Shown piece by piece: positions 7,889 to 13,859 of a stretch of DNA of 13,859 nucleotides. Below the pieces are notes generated by a model that was given only the letters and a program-made list of their open reading frames with translations, ran no database searches and was not told the origin of the DNA. Positions within the stretch are counted from its first letter, which is position 1; the number at the start of each line of letters is the position of its first letter. Location: contig JALWRJ010000410.1 in assembly GCA_026994125.1 (NCBI GenBank), positions 1 to 13,859 on the forward strand, given 5' to 3'. The position numbers were made by a program, and so were the translations under genes. This DNA is from Cyclobacteriaceae bacterium (GTDB lineage Bacteria > Bacteroidota > Bacteroidia > Cytophagales > Cyclobacteriaceae).

Positions 7889-7919
7889 TTGTAAATAGCG
7901 GTAGTAATCTGCAATTTTG
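7889..7919 (+). promoter_or_regulatory. Candidate mltG operon promoter
   Basis: TTG (7889-7891), 20 bases, then CAATTTTG (7912-7919): one mismatch from the TAnnTTTG -7 box with correct -33 spacing. It would give a leader of roughly 15-20 bases before the ATG at 7943. The mismatch at the first T keeps this tentative. Confidence 0.35.
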
Positions 7920-7942
7920 TATAGCAGGATAAAAATATTAAT

Positions 7943-8992
7943 ATGATATCGAAGAGAACGGTTTGGGCGGGCATGGTACTTGGCTCGGTGTTGCTTTCAT
8001 CGTTTGCATTTTATGCATACCAAATAGTGTATTCGCCAAATTTTCAGGTGGGTAAGCAAAATGCTTACCTGGTAATACCCGTTGGTGGTGGATTTGATGC
8101 CGTACGCGACAGTTTATATAAATACGATATGGTACAAGATGTAGTGTCGTTTAGTTTTTTAGCTAAACTAATGCACTACCAAGAAGCCGTAAAGCCCGGA
8201 ATTTATGAAATTTCGGCCAATATGACCAACATTGAAGCCATTAGGATGTTGCGATCCGGCAACCAAAAGGCAACATATATTACATTTAGCTATGGGCGTA
8301 CCTTGCAGGATATTGCCGAGCCCATTACTAAAAACATAGCGCTTACCAAAACCGAATTTTTAGCTGCGGTAGCGGCCTACCTGCCCAACAACCCCGATGG
8401 GTTTACTTCGCAAACTATACTGGCCATGTTTATACCCAACACCTACCAGGTGTACTACGATGTAACAGGCGAAAAGCTACTTAAACGGCTAAACCGGGAG
8501 TACCACACCTTTTGGAATGCTGAACGGACTGCCAAGGCAGAAGCTTTGGGGCTAACCCCGGTACAAGTAAGCACGTTGGCCTCTATTGTGCAGGCCGAAA
8601 GCAGCAAGGCCGATGAGGCACCCGTAATTGCCGGGCTTTACTACAACCGGTTGCAGCGGGGTATTCCTTTGCAAGCCGACCCCACCCTGGTATTTGCTTG
8701 GGGCGATTTTACCCTAAAAAGGGTATTAAACAAGCATAAAGAAATTGATTCGCCCTATAACACGTATAAATATGCCGGACTGCCTCCCGGCCCCATAAAT
8801 TTACCCGGTATTCATGCGATTGATGCCGTGCTTAATTACCAAAAGCATAACTATATTTACATGTGTGCGAAAGAAGATTTTTCGGGTTATCATAATTTTA
8901 CGGCCAGCCTAACCAAGCACAATGCCAACGCCAGACGATACCAACGGGCATTAAGCATTGAAATGCGAAAGGCCAAACAGGCCACAAACTAA
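7943..8992 (+). CDS. mltG: Endolytic transglycosylase MltG (YceG family)
   Basis: Inner-membrane lytic transglycosylase that cleaves nascent peptidoglycan strands and is thought to set glycan chain length. The 349 residues comprise a short cytoplasmic start, one membrane anchor (about 7-27, VWAGMVLGSVLLSSFAFYAY), a LysM-like subdomain (about 40-110, with the VPxGxGFDAVRDSL-type start and a KPGIYEI strand) and the YceG catalytic domain. The catalytic glutamate is most likely Glu219 in LASIVQAESS, close in position to Glu218 of E. coli MltG. It is followed by the diagnostic PVIAGLYYNRL and GIPLQADPTL, then SPYNTYKYAGLPPGPINLPG (YNTY...GLPPGPI), all family hallmarks. It leads a + strand operon with a thioesterase 6 bases downstream. 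The ATG at 7943 sits in AATATTAATATG. Assignment is secure. Confidence 0.96.
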   Translation: MISKRTVWAGMVLGSVLLSSFAFYAYQIVYSPNFQVGKQNAYLVIPVGGGFDAVRDSLYKYDMVQDVVSFSFLAKLMHYQEAVKPGIYEISANMTNIEAIRMLRSGNQKATYITFSYGRTLQDIAEPITKNIALTKTEFLAAVAAYLPNNPDGFTSQTILAMFIPNTYQVYYDVTGEKLLKRLNREYHTFWNAERTAKAEALGLTPVQVSTLASIVQAESSKADEAPVIAGLYYNRLQRGIPLQADPTLVFAWGDFTLKRVLNKHKEIDSPYNTYKYAGLPPGPINLPGIHAIDAVLNYQKHNYIYMCAKEDFSGYHNFTASLTKHNANARRYQRALSIEMRKAKQATN

Positions 8993-8998
8993 AATAGT

Positions 8999-9403
8999 AT
9001 GTTTATTACCGAAACAACACTACGCGTTCGTTATGTAGAAACCGACCAAATGGGCTACGCCCACCACAGTAATTACATTGTTTATTACGAATATGGCCGG
9101 GTAGAAGCCATGCGAAATTTAGGGATGTCGTACCGTGAAATGGAAGAGTCGGGCGTTATGATGCCGGTAATTGATAGTGCCTCAAAATACATAAAGCCCG
9201 CCTTTTACGATGATGAAATAACCATTAAAATAACGGTACCCGAATTGCCCACCGTGCGTATGCGTTTTGAGTACCGGCTTTTTGTAAACAACCAACTTAT
9301 ACACGAAGGCCACACCACCTTGGTTTTTGTGAATAAATCTACCGGTAGGCCTATGCGAGCCCCTCAACAAATGTTAGATTTGTTACAGCCCTATTATGCC
9401 TAG
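8999..9403 (+). CDS. Acyl-CoA thioesterase, 4HBT hotdog family (YbgC/FadM-like)
   Basis: A 134-residue single hotdog-fold domain predicted to hydrolyse acyl-CoA or acyl-ACP thioesters in the cytosol. The N-terminal signature VRYVETDQMGYAHHSNYIVY then YEYGR (about 10-34) is the 4-hydroxybenzoyl-CoA thioesterase / YbgC motif. Asp16 is the expected catalytic acid, and the HHSNY segment precedes the central helix EAMRNLGMSYREMEE. The remaining strands (EITIKITVPEL, RMRFEYRLFV, LIHEGHTTLVFVN) complete the fold. Length is typical. It lies 6 bases after mltG, and its last 8 bases overlap the start of the YihY gene (ATGCCTAG), so translational coupling is likely. YbgC-type proteins in other bacteria are linked to the envelope or phospholipid metabolism, which fits the neighbours, but the substrate cannot be read from sequence. 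Confidence 0.92.
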   Translation: MFITETTLRVRYVETDQMGYAHHSNYIVYYEYGRVEAMRNLGMSYREMEESGVMMPVIDSASKYIKPAFYDDEITIKITVPELPTVRMRFEYRLFVNNQLIHEGHTTLVFVNKSTGRPMRAPQQMLDLLQPYYA

Positions 9404-10373
9404 CAACAAACAAAAAATACTAACTTTTTTTAAACAACACCCCCTGCTAAACAGTGTGGTACTACTGCTTAAGCGTATTAGGTTTAAAGACGATAAAATT
9501 TCGCTATATTTTTTAATTAAAACCTTTATAGTTAAGGTGCAGAAAGACGAAATTTTAGAACGAGCCAATGCCGTGGCCTTTAGTTTTACCATGTCTATTT
9601 TTCCGGCTGTGCTGTTTTTATTTACACTTATTCCGTTTATACATAATTTTATTCCATCGGTAAATAGTGCCTCTATTATGGAATTTATGGGCACTTTAAT
9701 GCCCCCCAGCATGTATAGTGCTGTAGAATCTACCATACAGGATATTGTAAGCCACTCACGAGGCGGCCTGCTTACTTTTGGTGCCTTAATGGCTCTGTTT
9801 TTGGCCACCAATGGCACTATGAGCCTAATGGTAGCTTTTAATAGCCGCTACCAAACCATTAAAAAACGAAACTATATTAAAAAAAGGCTGGTAGCCATTG
9901 GCCTTACACTCATTATGGCTTTTGTATTGGTGCTGGCTATTTTATTGTTGGTGGGTGGCCAGTTGGCTATTGATTACCTGGTAAAAATTGCTTTTTTTGA
10001 TATTGATAGCTACGTGCTTTACCTGGCCAGGTTTGTCAGGTTAATTGTCTTGTTTTTAGTATTTGCCATTGCTATTTCTTCACTTTTTTATTTTGGGTCG
10101 GAGGTTCATCAAAAATGGAATTTCTTTTCGTATGGTTCTATTACCGCCACCGTGCTTACCCTACTGGTTTCATATATATTTTCATCGTACATTAGTAGTT
10201 TTGGCACCTATAATAAGCTGTACGGTTCAATTGGAGTGATGCTGGCACTTATGTTTTGGATAATGCTTATCTCTATAATTTTACTGGTTTGTTACGAAAT
10301 AAATGCCAGTGTGCACCATGCCATTCAGTTGGCTAAAGACGAAACCAAGCAACATATTTTGGAGGAGGAGTAA
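9396..10373 (+). CDS. YihY/UPF0761 (BrkB-like) inner-membrane protein
   Basis: A 325-residue membrane protein of the YihY/virulence factor BrkB family. Its function is unsettled despite an old, discredited annotation as ribonuclease BN. About six membrane segments are visible (approximately 57-81, 124-145, 166-190, 208-233, 243-268, 275-302). Family landmarks are RANAVAFSFTMSIFPAVLFL (56-75), GTMSLMVAFNSRYQ (140-153) after the second helix, and SFGTYNKLYGSIGVMLALM (268-286) followed by the last helix ending CYEINA. The N-terminal 55 residues are basic and cytoplasmic; the C-terminus is acidic (ILEEE). The start ATG overlaps the thioesterase stop by 8 bases, making this the third gene of the mltG operon. 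No convincing terminator follows; the nearest A/T palindrome, around 10393-10404, has no GC stem. Confidence 0.92.
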   Translation: MPSNKQKILTFFKQHPLLNSVVLLLKRIRFKDDKISLYFLIKTFIVKVQKDEILERANAVAFSFTMSIFPAVLFLFTLIPFIHNFIPSVNSASIMEFMGTLMPPSMYSAVESTIQDIVSHSRGGLLTFGALMALFLATNGTMSLMVAFNSRYQTIKKRNYIKKRLVAIGLTLIMAFVLVLAILLLVGGQLAIDYLVKIAFFDIDSYVLYLARFVRLIVLFLVFAIAISSLFYFGSEVHQKWNFFSYGSITATVLTLLVSYIFSSYISSFGTYNKLYGSIGVMLALMFWIMLISIILLVCYEINASVHHAIQLAKDETKQHILEEE

Positions 10374-10413
10374 GCCACACCTGCCAGGTTACAAAAATAT
10401 TTTTAGTTCTTTA

Positions 10414-10443
10414 TTGCAAAAAAATCAATAACTACTACATTTG
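10414..10443 (+). promoter_or_regulatory. Consensus promoter for tRNA-Ser
   Basis: TTG (10414-10416), exactly 19 bases, then TACATTTG (10436-10443): a full match to the Bacteroidetes TTG-N19-TAnnTTTG promoter. This is the best promoter in the window, as expected for a stable RNA gene. Initiation near 10449-10451 would give a leader of about 60 bases before the mature tRNA. Confidence 0.7.
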
Positions 10444-10470
10444 CACTCCCATTGCCACGAGGAATGGCCA

Positions 10471-10488
10471 CCCCGATAGCTTTCGGGG
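10471..10488 (+). repeat. Short palindrome in the tRNA-Ser leader
   Basis: CCCCGA (10471-10476) pairs perfectly with TCGGGG (10483-10488) around the six-base loop TAGCTT. The hairpin lies between promoter and tRNA, so it would be in the precursor 5' leader. There is no T-run, so it is not an intrinsic terminator. It may be a processing signal or a dispersed GC-rich palindrome; sequence alone does not decide. Confidence 0.4.
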
Positions 10489-10511
10489 GGCTGAGTACCT
10501 CAAAAACACAC

Positions 10512-10596
10512 AGAGGAGTGGCAGAGTGGTCGAATGCACTGGTCTTGAAAACCAGCGTGCCGCAAGGTACCGGGGGTTCGAATCCCTCCTCCTCTG
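10512..10596 (+). tRNA. tRNA-Ser, anticodon UGA
   Basis: An 85-base class II tRNA. The acceptor stem AGAGGAG (10512-10518) pairs with CTCCTCT (10589-10595), with discriminator G at 10596. The D arm is GCA-GAGTGGTCGAA-TGC. The anticodon stem CTGGT/ACCAG encloses loop CTTGAAA with anticodon TGA (reads UCA and related Ser codons). A long variable arm built on GTGCCGCAAGGTAC is the serine hallmark. The T arm is GGGGG-TTCGAAT-CCCTC. The 3' CCA is not encoded (GCAAA follows), so it is added afterwards. It has its own promoter and a terminator directly downstream. Confidence 0.96.
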
Positions 10597-10597
10597 C

Positions 10598-10629
10598 AAA
10601 AGCCTGCCGAGTTACCGGCAGGCTTTTTT
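10598..10629. terminator. Intrinsic terminator after tRNA-Ser, probably bidirectional
   Basis: AGCCTGCCG (10601-10609) pairs perfectly with CGGCAGGCT (10616-10624) around a six-base loop. The stem is extended by A-T pairs and followed by a run of six T (10624-10629) on the + strand. On the minus strand the same stem is followed by TTTT, so it could also end transcription coming from the DoxX-like gene about 110 bases away. The gap 10630-10737 holds no gene I can support. Confidence 0.85.
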
Positions 10630-10737
10630 GTGGCTGCAACCTTACACTTTGCCTATAAAATCGCTTTTTTATTAATCGCAACAAACCTTGGCTTTAAGGG
10701 GATGACTAATTGAAAACAGGCCATTGTTCAGCAAACC

Positions 10738-11088
10738 CTACGTAAATAGATAAGCCCAATAGATAAGAACACCCTGCAAAGGTAATCGTAAAAAAAGCAG
10801 CCATCTAACCAAAGTAGTTGCTTTGGCTGTGGTATTAAAATGATGTACATTAGCCGGAAACACAGCAAGTAACAGGGCAATTATTCCCCATGCGGCAAGC
10901 TTTGTTAGTTCGGGTACTACTAACCCCAGCGCTAAAATAATTTCTATTGCTCCACTAACCAGCACCAAAAGTTTGTGGGCTGGCAAATAACGTGGCATAA
11001 TGCGCATATAAGTTTTTGGATAAGCTAAATGTGCTACTCCTGCGGCCAAATACAAAACCGCCATGCAATATAGACTAAACGAATTCAA
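10738..11088 (-). CDS. DoxX-like small membrane protein
   Basis: A 116-residue protein with about four membrane segments (approximately 5-20, 43-60, 65-82, 95-113) and the DoxX-like pattern YLAAGVAHLAYPKTYMRIMP, RYLPAH, LVSGAIEIILALGLVVP, then FPANVHHF. DoxX-family proteins are small quinone-interacting or oxidoreductase-associated membrane proteins in some systems; the role here is unknown. The start is uncertain. The full frame opens with TTG at 11088, directly after an in-frame TAG; the first ATG is codon 9 (11064), giving 108 residues. The longer N-terminus (NSFSLYCMAVLY) resembles related proteins, so TTG is kept. It begins 9 bases downstream of the PLP enzyme gene on the same strand, suggesting cotranscription. 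Confidence 0.8.
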   Translation of the reverse strand: MNSFSLYCMAVLYLAAGVAHLAYPKTYMRIMPRYLPAHKLLVLVSGAIEIILALGLVVPELTKLAAWGIIALLLAVFPANVHHFNTTAKATTLVRWLLFLRLPLQGVLIYWAYLFT

Positions 11089-11097
11089 CTAAATGAG

Positions 11098-12576
11098 TTA
11101 AGCTAATGAGCCTTCGAACCATTTTTCAATTAATTTAGGCTGTTCTTTATCAAAATTGGTGGGCTGGTAACTAAATTCGTTCGTGTGGGGGTCGTAAGTA
11201 TAGTCTTTACCCCAGGTTTCAAAATTGGCTGCCAGTTGTTCCAGGGCTTCCACAATATAAAGTAGCTCTTGGTTGCTCATGGTTGGGTGTATAGACATCC
11301 GTATCCAACCGGGTTTATTGGAAAGGTCGCCCTGGCTTACAGCCGAGGTAATGTTGTTTGAAGTATCTTCATCTACATGTAATAAATAATGGCCGTACGT
11401 GCCCGCACAAGAGCACCCACCCCGCATTTGAATGCCAAAGCGGTCGTTAAGCAGGCGTACACCTAAATTATAATGAAGGTTATCTATGTAAAAAGAAATT
11501 ACCCCCAAGCGGTGTGTAAAATTTTCGGCCAGTATATGTAAGCCAGGAATGGCCTTCATACGGTTCCAAATTAATGCCAGCTGTTCCTCTTCTCTTTGTT
11601 GGATGGCTTCAGAGCCCATTTCTTCTTTAAGTTTTACACAAAGTGCTGTTTTAATGGTTTGCAAAAAAGCCGGAGTACCACCATCTTCGCGCATTTCTAT
11701 GTCGTCTAGGTATTTATGTAGCCCCCAGGGGTTTGTCCAATCCACCGTGCCTCCTCCGGGGTTATCGGGCACCTCGTTATTATATAAATCTTTATTAAAA
11801 ATAAGCACACCTGCGGTACCCGGCCCCCCTAAAAACTTATGGGGCGAAAAATAAATGGCGTCCAAATATTGTTCTTTTTTAGGCGGGTGCATATCAATGG
11901 TAATGTAGGGAGCCGAGCAGGCAAAATCCACAAAACAATAACCTCCGGCAGCATGAATCATTTCGGCTATTTCAAAATATGGGGTAATAATGCCCGTAAC
12001 ATTAGAGCAAGAGGTAACAGCCGCATACTTGGTTTTACGATGTTTATATGTATCGAGCAGCACAGCAAATTGCTCTAAATCTACATAGCCCTCGGCATTG
12101 GGGGGTATAATTTCTACATCGGCCAAGGTTTCGAGCCAGGAGGTTTGGTTACTGTGGTGCTCCATGTGCGTAATAAACACGATGGGTCTTTCTTCTTCGG
12201 GTACCTGTATAAAGGGTCGATGTTTTTCGTACACTTTTAGCCCCAAAATGCGCTGAAACTTATTAACTACGCCTGTCATGCCCGAGTTAGATGAAATCAT
12301 CACATCCTCGGCCGAAGCATTTACATGCTTTTTTACTATATCCATAGCTTTATGGTAGGCTATGGTCATAGACGAACCTGTTACGTTGGTTTCGGTATGT
12401 GTATTGCCCACCATTGGAAAAAATTGGGCATTTAATTTTTCCTCAATGGGTTTGTAAATTCGTCCACTGGCTGTCCAGTCGGCATATACAATTTTTTGCG
12501 AACCATAAGGGCTTTCAAAAACTTGGTTGTATCCGCTTATGTGTTGTCGGTACTTGGCAAATTGTTCTTCTAACAT
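11098..12576 (-). CDS. Class V aminotransferase / cysteine desulfurase-like PLP enzyme
   Basis: Fold-type I PLP enzyme related to SufS/CsdA cysteine desulfurases. Numbering from the ATG at 12576 (492 residues): THTETN (59-64) and SSNSGMTGVVN near the phosphate pocket; HMEHHSNQ (137-144) with the cofactor-stacking His; VDFACSAP (216-223) with Asp217; SPHKFLGGPGT with Schiff-base Lys247; EDGGTPAF (297-304); and RGGCSCAGTYGHYLL (385-399) where SufS carries its catalytic cysteine loop, here with Cys388 and Cys390. WIRMSIHP holds a probable carboxylate-binding Arg426. It is longer than SufS (about 405). I chose ATG 12576 over the upstream in-frame TTG at 12603 because that TTG is part of the TAACTTTG promoter box. 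No sufBCD, iscU or similar partner is nearby, so an Fe-S role is not supported. Its neighbour is the DoxX-like gene. The class is certain; the substrate is not. Confidence 0.9.
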   Translation of the reverse strand: MLEEQFAKYRQHISGYNQVFESPYGSQKIVYADWTASGRIYKPIEEKLNAQFFPMVGNTHTETNVTGSSMTIAYHKAMDIVKKHVNASAEDVMISSNSGMTGVVNKFQRILGLKVYEKHRPFIQVPEEERPIVFITHMEHHSNQTSWLETLADVEIIPPNAEGYVDLEQFAVLLDTYKHRKTKYAAVTSCSNVTGIITPYFEIAEMIHAAGGYCFVDFACSAPYITIDMHPPKKEQYLDAIYFSPHKFLGGPGTAGVLIFNKDLYNNEVPDNPGGGTVDWTNPWGLHKYLDDIEMREDGGTPAFLQTIKTALCVKLKEEMGSEAIQQREEEQLALIWNRMKAIPGLHILAENFTHRLGVISFYIDNLHYNLGVRLLNDRFGIQMRGGCSCAGTYGHYLLHVDEDTSNNITSAVSQGDLSNKPGWIRMSIHPTMSNQELLYIVEALEQLAANFETWGKDYTYDPHTNEFSYQPTNFDKEQPKLIEKWFEGSLA

Positions 12577-12600
12577 ACTAACAAGAAGGTTATAAAGGAG

Positions 12601-12608
12601 CAAAGTTA
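12601..12608 (-). promoter_or_regulatory. -7 promoter box for the PLP enzyme gene
   Basis: TAACTTTG on the minus strand matches TAnnTTTG exactly, 24 bases before the ATG at 12576. No TTG is found at the -33 spacing. Its final TTG is the alternative upstream start codon at 12603, which would not be transcribed as a start if this box is used. Confidence 0.5.
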
Positions 12609-12748
12609 CAAGTAACTGCTTAATTTATTGTGATTCGCATTACAAGGATATTCCTACGAAAGAGAATAATTAGTATGAAATTGCAAGATAAGCTTGCCAT
12701 GCTTAAAATGAAACAGCCTAAGCTCATAAATTTTACTTATTTTGCCGA

Positions 12749-13510
12749 TTAAGTAACCAATCGTTGCCGTACTGCTTCGTATAAAATAATACCGGCTGAG
12801 GTAGCCACATTCAACGATTCTACCCTTCCTGCAAGTGGTATTTTGGCACGTTGGTCGGCCAGCTGCATAATTTCTTTAGATATGCCGTCTTCTTCTGATC
12901 CCATAATGATGGCCGTGGGTGGAGTTAAATCGGTGTGGTAAATTAGCTCGTTGGTTTTTTCGGTGCAAGCCACCAATTGCACACCCATCAATTGTAAATT
13001 TTGTAAAGTTTGAGGCAAATTATAGGCCCGGCAAATGGGCAGGTGGTTGAGGGCTCCGGCCGAAGTTTTCATGGCATCGCTCGAAATTTGAGCAGCTCCA
13101 TGAGCCGGCACCACCAGGGCATCAGCACCGGCACATTCGGCCGTACGCACCATGGCACCAAAGTTGCGCACATCGGTAATGCGGTCGAGCACCAATACCA
13201 GCGGGTTGCGCCCCGTGGCAAAGCATCGATCCACAATGTTATCCAGGTTAGCAAACTCAATAGGCGAAATAAAACCTACTACCCCCTGGTGGTTTTTGCG
13301 TGTTAGCCGGTTTAGCTTTTCAAAAGGCACCTTGGTAAATATTACACCGTTGGCTTTAAGCAAGGCTACTAACTCTTTAAGTAAATCACCGGTTAAGTTT
13401 TTTTGAACAAACAGTTTATCAAATGTTTTGCCCGATTTTACGGCTTCTTCAATGGGCCTCAACCCAAATATCATATTATTGTTTACAGGTTTTTTCTGCC
13501 TTTTCTCCAT
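12749..13510 (-). CDS. rlmB: 23S rRNA 2'-O-methyltransferase RlmB (SpoU/TrmH family)
   Basis: SAM-dependent SPOUT methyltransferase predicted to methylate the 2'-OH of a 23S rRNA guanosine (Gm2251 in E. coli). The 253 residues show the RlmB plan. The N-terminal substrate-binding domain has IFGLRPIEEAVKSGK (14-28), DKLFVQKNL, and NHQGVVGF (73-80). The trefoil-knotted catalytic domain has motif 1 LDRITDVRNFGAMVRTAE (108-125; Asn116, Arg122), motif 2 IIMGSEEDGIS (201-211; Glu206) and motif 3 IPLAGRVESLNVATSAGI (224-241; Asn234). The ATG at 13510 gives the basic N-terminus usual for the family but overlaps the upstream GWxTD gene by 28 bases; a second Met at codon 13 (13474) would avoid the overlap. 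The two genes are probably cotranscribed. The family is certain; the exact target base is inferred from relatives. Confidence 0.94.
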   Translation of the reverse strand: MEKRQKKPVNNNMIFGLRPIEEAVKSGKTFDKLFVQKNLTGDLLKELVALLKANGVIFTKVPFEKLNRLTRKNHQGVVGFISPIEFANLDNIVDRCFATGRNPLVLVLDRITDVRNFGAMVRTAECAGADALVVPAHGAAQISSDAMKTSAGALNHLPICRAYNLPQTLQNLQLMGVQLVACTEKTNELIYHTDLTPPTAIIMGSEEDGISKEIMQLADQRAKIPLAGRVESLNVATSAGIILYEAVRQRLVT

Positions 13511-13859
13511 AAATCAATTGCTCTAAACCAGTTGGATCGGTGTTTGCTATCCCGCTGCAGTACATAGTAATAATCAGCCAGTTGTTCGTTTTGCAGGTAA
13601 AAATCAAACACCATGGTAGGCAACTCATACGTTTTTTCGTAGCGCCAACTCAGCCCGTTATCACTCATCAATACCTTATCGGGTGCGCCAAAGATAATAT
13701 AAATCATACCCATATCCGTTTTCCAGCCTTCTTTAACCGAAGTAAACCAGCTGTTGGCTTGTTTTACCCGTGTAAAGTAGGTCGAAATCATCCTGGCGGC
13801 CTTTTTAGGGTTGCCGGTGTTTTCTAACCAAAAAGCATCATAATCTTTTTTAGGGTGGG
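13483..13859 (-). CDS. GWxTD domain protein, C-terminal end (5' part outside window)
   Basis: Last 124 codons of a gene entering from the right edge; the frame is open to the final bases, upstream of the internal Met at 13791. The visible part carries the GWxTD domain: DAFWLENTGNPKKAARM, then a helix (STYFTRVKQANSWF), then EGWKTDMGMIYIIFGAPDKV with the name-giving GWKTD, then WRYEKTYELPTMVFDFYLQ and a basic end (WRKGRKNL). GWxTD domains occur in exported proteins of Bacteroidetes and some other phyla; their function is undetermined. The signal peptide or N-terminal domain lies outside the window. Its last 28 bases overlap the 5' end of rlmB, so the two are likely coupled. Confidence 0.88.
   Translation of the reverse strand, partial: HPKKDYDAFWLENTGNPKKAARMISTYFTRVKQANSWFTSVKEGWKTDMGMIYIIFGAPDKVLMSDNGLSWRYEKTYELPTMVFDFYLQNEQLADYYYVLQRDSKHRSNWFRAIDLWRKGRKNL

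Noticed and set aside
9383..9817. 144-residue minus-strand frame opposite the YihY gene
   Set aside because: Antisense shadow of a well-supported membrane protein gene; no motif, no promoter.
10383..10404. ACCTGCCAGGT followed by AAAAATATTTTT after the YihY gene
   Set aside because: The GC part cannot form a proper loop and the A/T palindrome has no GC stem; not a convincing terminator.
10452..10658. Possible 68-residue + strand protein containing [13 protein letters not shown]
   Set aside because: It is a conceptual translation straight through tRNA-Ser and its terminator, another familiar artefact.
10403..10684. Possible 93-residue minus-strand protein containing [15 protein letters not shown]
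   Set aside because: It is the antisense of the tRNA-Ser gene; this peptide is a well-known false protein generated opposite serine tRNAs.
12675..12752. 25-codon + strand frame (MKLQDKLAMLKMKQPKLINF...) between rlmB and the PLP enzyme gene
   Set aside because: No promoter box or supporting context; its stop merely overlaps the rlmB stop. Length is within chance for A/T-rich spacer, though conservation in relatives would revive it.
1..13859. Search for a new defence, mobile or biosynthetic system
   Set aside because: No integrase, transposase, nuclease-helicase pairs, toxin-antitoxin pairs, direct-repeat arrays or modular synthases are present; the genes are mainly housekeeping with ordinary composition.

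Overview
The window reads as ordinary chromosomal backbone from a member of the Bacteroidetes (Bacteroidota). Three things point there. Several genes are preceded by the TAnnTTTG -7 box typical of that phylum, and Shine-Dalgarno sites are absent; starts sit instead in A/T-rich contexts such as ATTAATATG. The proteins include families common in or largely restricted to the phylum (DUF4783, GWxTD, and a large class V aminotransferase with a CSC motif). Base composition is moderate, and I see no phage, transposon, plasmid, CRISPR or toxin-antitoxin genes.

Layout, left to right. Positions 2-862 hold the C-terminal part of an M20 dipeptidase on the + strand, followed by a DsbD-type thiol:disulfide transporter (969-2966). 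DsbD faces nadC across a strong bidirectional hairpin terminator (2977-3028). nadC is the second gene of a minus-strand pair whose first gene is a small exported DUF4783 protein. That pair diverges from gpmI plus a predicted lipoprotein gene, from a compact region with overlapping face-to-face promoter elements. The lipoprotein gene converges on an unrecognised exported 371-residue protein (6618-7733, minus). A 209-base divergent region with two TAACGTTA palindromes then leads into a tight three-gene + operon: mltG, a hotdog thioesterase and a YihY-family membrane protein. A tRNA-Ser(UGA) gene follows with its own consensus promoter and a hairpin terminator. The rest is on the minus strand: a GWxTD protein (5' end beyond the window) overlapping rlmB, then a class V PLP enzyme followed 9 bases later by a small DoxX-like membrane protein.

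Together the genes cover cell-envelope work (MltG for peptidoglycan chain termination, DsbD for periplasmic reducing power, several exported or membrane proteins of unknown role), central metabolism (GpmI in glycolysis, NadC in NAD synthesis), translation (tRNA-Ser, RlmB) and peptide breakdown (M20 dipeptidase). No intergenic gap exceeds about 210 bases.

I did not find a convincing new multi-gene system. The most open items are the unrecognised exported protein and lipoprotein, the CSC-motif PLP enzyme, and the compact regulatory regions.
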